A program made the translations under genes and the position numbers. Below are positions 59,865 to 64,000 of a stretch of DNA of 64,000 nucleotides, in pieces (positions within the stretch are counted from its first letter, which is position 1; every line of letters starts with the position of its first letter). A model generated the notes under the pieces. That model saw only the letters and a list, made by a program, of their open reading frames with translations, made no database searches and was not told the DNA's origin. This DNA is from an uncultured Treponema sp. GTDB lineage: Bacteria; Spirochaetota; Spirochaetia; Treponematales; Treponemataceae. The DNA is taken from NCBI GenBank assembly GCA_947165895.1, contig CAMVCB010000005.1, forward strand, positions 248,001-312,000, given 5' to 3'.

Positions 59865-61573
59865 TAATTTTTATAATTCATCTCTTCAAGAGCCTTTTTT
59901 GCTTCTGATATTTCATCATACTTTATCGGGCCGTTTTTATAAATAATGCTGTTTTCGTGTGACTTGCCTAAGAGAAGGACAATGTCATTTTCTCCTGCCA
60001 GACTGAAAGCCTGTCTGATTGCCTTCGGACGCTCGTGAGTGATAAAAAGGTCTTCATTCAGCCTTTTACCTTCTTTTTCGGCTCCAGCGGCAATCATCTT
60101 TAAAAGCTCGACAGGGTCTTCCCCGCGCGGATCCTCGTCCGCAAGAATTACAATGTCACAGAATCGCGCCGCAATTGCTCCCTGAAGAGGGCGCTTTGTA
60201 AGGTCACGCTCTCCTCCGCTTCCGAATACGCAGATCATCTTTCCCCTGCAGCGTTTTCTGATTGGCGGGAAGATTGTTTCAAAGCTTGAAGGTGTGTGGG
60301 CATAGTCAACAATCAGCTCAAAAGGCTGTCCCTGGCTGATTACTGTCATGCGGCCTTTAATTGGTGTCAGCTCCGGAATCTTTGCAGCGACTTCTTCTGC
60401 TGAAATTCCTGTCATCTTGCTAACAGCTATGATTGAAGCCATGAGGTTATAGGCATTGAAGGCGCCCGGAAGCTTTGATTTTACCTGGTAAGATTTTCCT
60501 GTGCTTTCTGTGATTGTAAAGCTCAGGCTGCTTGAATCAGAAATAATGTCTGTCGCTGTCAGGTAAGGAAGGCCTGATGGAATTGCCGGAAGAGACGCAT
60601 TCTGATCGTTTTCTCCGGCATTGCGGCCGGCCTTTCCATTTGTCGTAAAGCCCCAGACCTTCTGTTTTGTGGCTTTTAAAAAATATTCAGCCGACGGATC
60701 TTCAAGATTTACGATTCCGACCGGAGTGATTTTCGTTTTTTCTCCGCTGATTGTTTTTACGTGGTCAGCAGAATCAAGCTTTCTGAAAAGATTTGCCTTG
60801 TCATCGCGGTACTGCTCAAAGGTTTTATGGAATTCAAGATGTTCAAGGGTGACGTTCATAAAGGCGCCGCAGTCAAAATTGATGTTTCCAGTTCTGTTCA
60901 GGCGGGGTGACAGACCGTGAGATGAAGTTTCTACTACCGCATAGGTACAGCCGTTTTCCAGCATCTGGTTCAGGTGATGCTGAATAATCGGTGCTTCCGG
61001 TGTTGTCTGGTGCTGAGGATTTGGAAGAGCTTCTCCTCCAAAGGAATATTCGACTGTCGAAATAAAGCCGGCCTTTTTTCCGCAGGCCCGTAAAAGCTGC
61101 CAGATAAAGCTTACTGTAGAGCTTTTTCCTTCAGTTCCTGTAACGCCGATTACAATCAGTCTTTCTGAGGGATTGTCGTAAAAACAGGCAGAAAGGGGTG
61201 CCATAGAAAAACGGGCATCAGGAACCTGAATAAGTGCCGGAGCAAATTTTGGCTGGTCATCAGAAAGTCCGTTATCGATTGTTCTTTTGATGATTGCTTT
61301 GGCAACTTCATTCTTTATAGTGCCGCTGAGTTCGCCCTGAAAAACGATGGCATTAGCGCCTTTTTCAATTGCCTGAGCAATAAAAGCTTTTCCGTCTATG
61401 TGAGTACCCGGGAGCGCAAAGAAAAGTGAATTTTTTGAAATTTCGCGTGAATCAAATACAAGATTTTCAATAGGAATGCTTTTGATTTCTGTTAAATCAT
61501 TAATAATGCTGCCGTCTGCCGCAAGAATTTTATGTTCGAAAGAGGGCAGAAGCTGTGATAGAATTTTTTTCAT
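59864..61573 (-). CDS. murE: UDP-MurNAc-tripeptide synthetase
   Basis: MurE adds the diamino acid to UDP-MurNAc-L-Ala-D-Glu. The 569-residue protein has P-loop 'GVTGTEGKSSTVSFIW', 'TTPEAPIIQHHL', 'VVETSSHGLSPRL' and the C-terminal binding motif 'LADEDPRGEDP'. Enzymes specific for meso-diaminopimelate generally carry DNPR at this place; EDPR suggests a different diamino acid, consistent with L-ornithine reported for treponemal peptidoglycan. First gene of the murE-ddl-foldase-DUF115 series, divergent from queD. Confidence 0.96.
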   Translation of the reverse strand: MKKILSQLLPSFEHKILAADGSIINDLTEIKSIPIENLVFDSREISKNSLFFALPGTHIDGKAFIAQAIEKGANAIVFQGELSGTIKNEVAKAIIKRTIDNGLSDDQPKFAPALIQVPDARFSMAPLSACFYDNPSERLIVIGVTGTEGKSSTVSFIWQLLRACGKKAGFISTVEYSFGGEALPNPQHQTTPEAPIIQHHLNQMLENGCTYAVVETSSHGLSPRLNRTGNINFDCGAFMNVTLEHLEFHKTFEQYRDDKANLFRKLDSADHVKTISGEKTKITPVGIVNLEDPSAEYFLKATKQKVWGFTTNGKAGRNAGENDQNASLPAIPSGLPYLTATDIISDSSSLSFTITESTGKSYQVKSKLPGAFNAYNLMASIIAVSKMTGISAEEVAAKIPELTPIKGRMTVISQGQPFELIVDYAHTPSSFETIFPPIRKRCRGKMICVFGSGGERDLTKRPLQGAIAARFCDIVILADEDPRGEDPVELLKMIAAGAEKEGKRLNEDLFITHERPKAIRQAFSLAGENDIVLLLGKSHENSIIYKNGPIKYDEISEAKKALEEMNYKN

Positions 61574-61630
61574 AAATTCATTTTAATATTTTATGGAAAA
61601 TCTTTATAGTGGGTGAGGACGGTTTTATAT

Positions 61631-62029
61631 ATGTTTGAAGTACGCGTTGAAGCTGATTTTTCGGCTGCTCATTTTTTACGGGATTACAATGGAAAGTGCG
61701 AAAATCTGCACGGTCACAATTATAAGGTTTATGCCCATGTGCGTGGAAGTCAGCTCAATGAAGGTGGAATGCTGCTGGATTTTACAAAGCTTAAGGCTGC
61801 TTTACGTGCAGTTTGCAAGGAACTTGACCACACAAATCTTAATGATTTTGATTATTTTATGCAGAATCCCAGTGCAGAGAGGATTGCCATGTTCATTTAT
61901 GATGGCATTGTAAGACGTTTGAAGGAAGATGGAATTGATGTAAAAAATCCGCCTGCCGGCCAGCCAAAGCTTTGCACAATCGATGTTTTTGAAACTGACA
62001 CCAGCCGGGCAAGATATATCGCGGAATAA
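61631..62029 (+). CDS. queD: 6-carboxy-tetrahydropterin synthase (QueD)
   Basis: QueD makes 6-carboxy-5,6,7,8-tetrahydropterin for queuosine synthesis. This small protein (~132 residues) has the zinc His triad context 'FSAAHFLRDYNGKCENLHGHNYKV' (catalytic Cys present) and 'ELDHTNLND', 'PSAERIAMFIY'. ATG 61631 is preferred over the GTG at 61613, whose product would add six atypical residues. A TATAGT box lies at about 61595. Confidence 0.95.
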   Translation: MFEVRVEADFSAAHFLRDYNGKCENLHGHNYKVYAHVRGSQLNEGGMLLDFTKLKAALRAVCKELDHTNLNDFDYFMQNPSAERIAMFIYDGIVRRLKEDGIDVKNPPAGQPKLCTIDVFETDTSRARYIAE

Positions 62030-62069
62030 AAAAAATTGTGTTATAATTTTTTAAACAGGAGGCTTTATT

Positions 62070-63122
62070 ATGAAAAAAGCAGGAAAATTTTTTACGGTTC
62101 TTTTTATTTCACTTGTAATGCTGTCATTTTTGAGCTGTGGCAAAAAAAGCTCAGAGTATTTCAAGCTGTGGAATGATTGTGATTCTTTAAAGGCTTTGAT
62201 TGAATATGTTGAAGACGTAACAGATAAAAAATCACCGAACTACATTCCGGTTGAAGACAGAATCGTTACCTTTGATATGGACGGAACCTTTATCGGTGAG
62301 CTTTATCCTTCCTATTTTGAATACAATATTCTTGAATACCGTGTTCTTGATGACCCGGATTATAAGGACAGGGCTTCTGAAAGTGAACTTTTTGCCGCAA
62401 ATGCTATCAGGGATTTTGTAAGGAATGGAAAACCCCTTCCAGATCATTTTGATTTAATTCACGCCCGGGCGGCTGCAAAGGCTTATGCCGGAATGACTAT
62501 TCCTGAGTTTGATGCTTACGTTAAAAACTTTGAAAAAAGGACTCCAAACGGATTTGAGGGTATGACTTATGCAGAATCTTTTTATAAGCCTATGCTGGAG
62601 GTTTTTGATTATCTGACCGCCAATAACTTTACCTTTTATGTAATTTCGGGTTCTGACCGCTTTATCTGCCGCGCCCTTGTGGATTCTCTGGGCATTGAAC
62701 CGAACCGCGTTATTGGTATGGATGTACTTTTAAAATCTGATAATCAGGGAGATGATGAGGGGGTAAATTATACTTATAAGACCACTGACAGACTTCTTAG
62801 AACAGACGTCCTTCTTATCAAAAACCTTAAGACTAACAAGGTAAAAAATATTGCCCAGGAAATCGGAAAAGTGCCGGTTCTTTCCTTTGGAAACAGCGGA
62901 GGCGATTCTGCAATGCACAATTACTGCCTTGCCAACACAAAATACAAGAGCCGGGCCTTTATGCTGATTGCCGATGATGATGAGGACGACCATGCCAACC
63001 GTGAAAAAGCCCTTAAGCTGGGCCAGCAGTGGAAGGAAGCCGGTTATGTTGTTATTTCCATGCGTGATGATTTTAAGACTATCTACGGCGAAAACGTAAA
63101 GAAGGTGGATTTTAAATTCTAG
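62070..63122 (+). CDS. HAD-family phosphatase lipoprotein
   Basis: This 350-residue lipoprotein (lipobox LSC, Cys23, AGGAGG upstream) contains a haloacid-dehalogenase fold: motif I 'VTFDMDGTFIGE' (Asp69, Asp71), motif II 'YVISGSDRFICRAL', and motif III 'PVLSFGNSGGDSAMHNYCL'. All catalytic residues are present. A HAD hydrolase exported as a lipoprotein probably releases phosphate from phosphomonoesters outside the cytoplasm. 'YIPVEDRIVTFDMDGT' and the size recall exported acid phosphatases. Confidence 0.92.
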   Translation: MKKAGKFFTVLFISLVMLSFLSCGKKSSEYFKLWNDCDSLKALIEYVEDVTDKKSPNYIPVEDRIVTFDMDGTFIGELYPSYFEYNILEYRVLDDPDYKDRASESELFAANAIRDFVRNGKPLPDHFDLIHARAAAKAYAGMTIPEFDAYVKNFEKRTPNGFEGMTYAESFYKPMLEVFDYLTANNFTFYVISGSDRFICRALVDSLGIEPNRVIGMDVLLKSDNQGDDEGVNYTYKTTDRLLRTDVLLIKNLKTNKVKNIAQEIGKVPVLSFGNSGGDSAMHNYCLANTKYKSRAFMLIADDDEDDHANREKALKLGQQWKEAGYVVISMRDDFKTIYGENVKKVDFKF

Positions 63123-63176
63123 CTGAATAACGCTTTTTTCTTTCACTTCCGGCATTTTTGATGTTACATTTATTAG

Positions 63177-64000
63177 GTGAGTAATTTAAATTGGCATAGA
63201 GCCGGAATTGAAGAAATCGGGCTTTTGCAGAAAGTAGCTGTTAATAACGGAGTTTTTGCAAATAATTACAGTGCAGTTAATTCCTTTTTATATGCAAAAA
63301 AATATGATTCTCAGATTGCACTCTGGAATGACTGGATTTTTGAAAAATATTATGTAACAGGCGAAACTTCCATAGCCTTTCCTCACCGGATTGACGGAAA
63401 AAACAGCGGTGCAGGGGAGGCTCTTTCCCTTCTTGTGGAGGATGCAAAGCAGAATGGAAAGCCCTGCATTTTCAGAAATATCACCGCAGAAGAAAAAGAG
63501 CTTTTACTCGAAAATTTCACTGCTACAAAAATTGAAGAAGCTCCAGACCTCAGCGATTACATTTACAATCAGAATGATCTGGCAGAGCTTCCAGGTTCAA
63601 AATACAGCAAAAAACGAAATCATGTTAATCAGTTCAGAAAAAAATACCCTGATTTCCATCTGGAGCTTATTACTCCTGAAAACTTTAAGACCGTCTGCGA
63701 GCTTGAAAAAAAATGGTTTTCTGAAAGCTCAGAAAGTCTTGATTTGCGCCAGGAAGCAGAAATTATCTGTATGGCCCTGCAAAATTTTGAAGAGCTGGAA
63801 CTTAAGGCCGGAATGAAGGGGGGAATCCTTTTCGCGGGTGACCAGCCTGCCGCCTTCTGCCTTTCCAGCACTCTGAGCCCGGAAGTAACAGACATTCATT
63901 TTGAAAAATGCCTGTCTTCTTTTGCCCGTGACGGCGGCTATGCAGTCATCAATAATGAATATGCAAAAACCATTACAACAAAATATATAAACAGGGAGGA
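63177..64000 (+). CDS. DUF2156-type protein, 3' end beyond the window
   Basis: An open frame runs from GTG 63177 (directly after an in-frame TAG at 63174) through the right edge, at least 274 codons. 'FPHRIDGKNSGAGEALSLLVEDAKQNGKPCIFRNITAEEKELLLENF' and 'DYIYNQNDLAELPGSKYSKKRNHVNQFRKKYPDFHLELI' match the DUF2156/phosphatidylglycerol-lysyltransferase C-terminal type, a tandem GNAT fold. Substrate unknown. The start has no clear Shine-Dalgarno. Confidence 0.85.
   Translation, partial: MSNLNWHRAGIEEIGLLQKVAVNNGVFANNYSAVNSFLYAKKYDSQIALWNDWIFEKYYVTGETSIAFPHRIDGKNSGAGEALSLLVEDAKQNGKPCIFRNITAEEKELLLENFTATKIEEAPDLSDYIYNQNDLAELPGSKYSKKRNHVNQFRKKYPDFHLELITPENFKTVCELEKKWFSESSESLDLRQEAEIICMALQNFEELELKAGMKGGILFAGDQPAAFCLSSTLSPEVTDIHFEKCLSSFARDGGYAVINNEYAKTITTKYINRE

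Noticed and set aside
63391..63816. 141-codon plus-strand frame near the right edge
   Set aside because: It is an alternative frame inside the DUF2156-type gene, which has the coherent codon use and runs off the window.
1..64000. CRISPR array, prophage, replication origin or classical insertion sequence
   Set aside because: No regularly spaced repeats, phage structural or replication genes, dnaA-type box cluster or transposase with terminal repeats were seen.

Overview
The window looks like chromosome from a spirochaete of the Treponema lineage, probably a gut- or rumen-type treponeme rather than T. pallidum (inference from gene content; no search was run). Supporting evidence is a complete V/A-type ATPase operon instead of an F-type one, a Ctc-type L25, SpoVG, a queuosine gene, many treponeme-style lipoproteins with signal-II lipoboxes, frequent TTG/GTG starts, and AT-rich intergenic DNA. 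It is mostly a housekeeping region with almost no conventional mobile DNA; the only transposase-like gene is one Rpn/PD-(D/E)XK protein.

Layout. 1-14.2 kb is envelope biology: a right-handed beta-helix lipoprotein, ilvD, a cytoplasmic leucine-rich-repeat protein, then a plus-strand cluster with a beta-propeller/beta-barrel fusion, three lipoproteins (two of them paralogues) and an outer-membrane-type protein. 14.2-24.5 kb is a long minus-strand series: hisA-hisI-hisE fusion, hisD, def, fmt, a PASTA protein, aroDE, rpiA and an RluA-family pseudouridine synthase, with the Rpn gene beyond it. 25-36.8 kb is plus strand: tpiA, secG, then an operon that opens with a PtsN-like EIIA protein, carries the V-ATPase subunits (a stalk-like coiled coil, C, I, K, F, E, A, B, D) and is followed by a universal stress protein and a DnaJ-domain protein. 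36.9-41.4 kb is a coupled RND/MMPL exporter, LolA-like protein and outer-membrane protein cassette. Next come map and rpsD (minus), a BvgS-like hybrid sensor kinase, ispE, spoVG, tRNA-Gln, rplY, then tilS, a TPR-like protein, an HtrA lipoprotein and lepA. 55.3-61.6 kb is minus strand: a 49-residue protein, an MptE-like DUF115 protein, a SurA/PpiD-like foldase, ddl and murE. The window closes with queD, a HAD lipoprotein and a partial DUF2156-type protein.

The most unusual content is intergenic. (1) Two copies, at 71-155 and 23073-23160, of an ~86-nt two-hairpin element keep the same loops and linkers while the paired arms differ in compensatory fashion. (2) Hairpin-rich inserts sit directly behind stop codons; at ilvD and tpiA the insert lies between two copies of the gene's own 3' end that differ only at synonymous or untranslated positions. 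(3) The 3' end of tRNA-Gln recurs twice nearby as the terminal inverted repeats of a 143-bp GC-rich segment. (4) An attenuator-like leader precedes the his fusion gene. (5) An orphan terminator exposes a 9-nt anti-Shine-Dalgarno sequence in its loop. I regard 1-3 together as the best candidate for an undescribed system: short, non-coding, gene-end-associated mobile elements.
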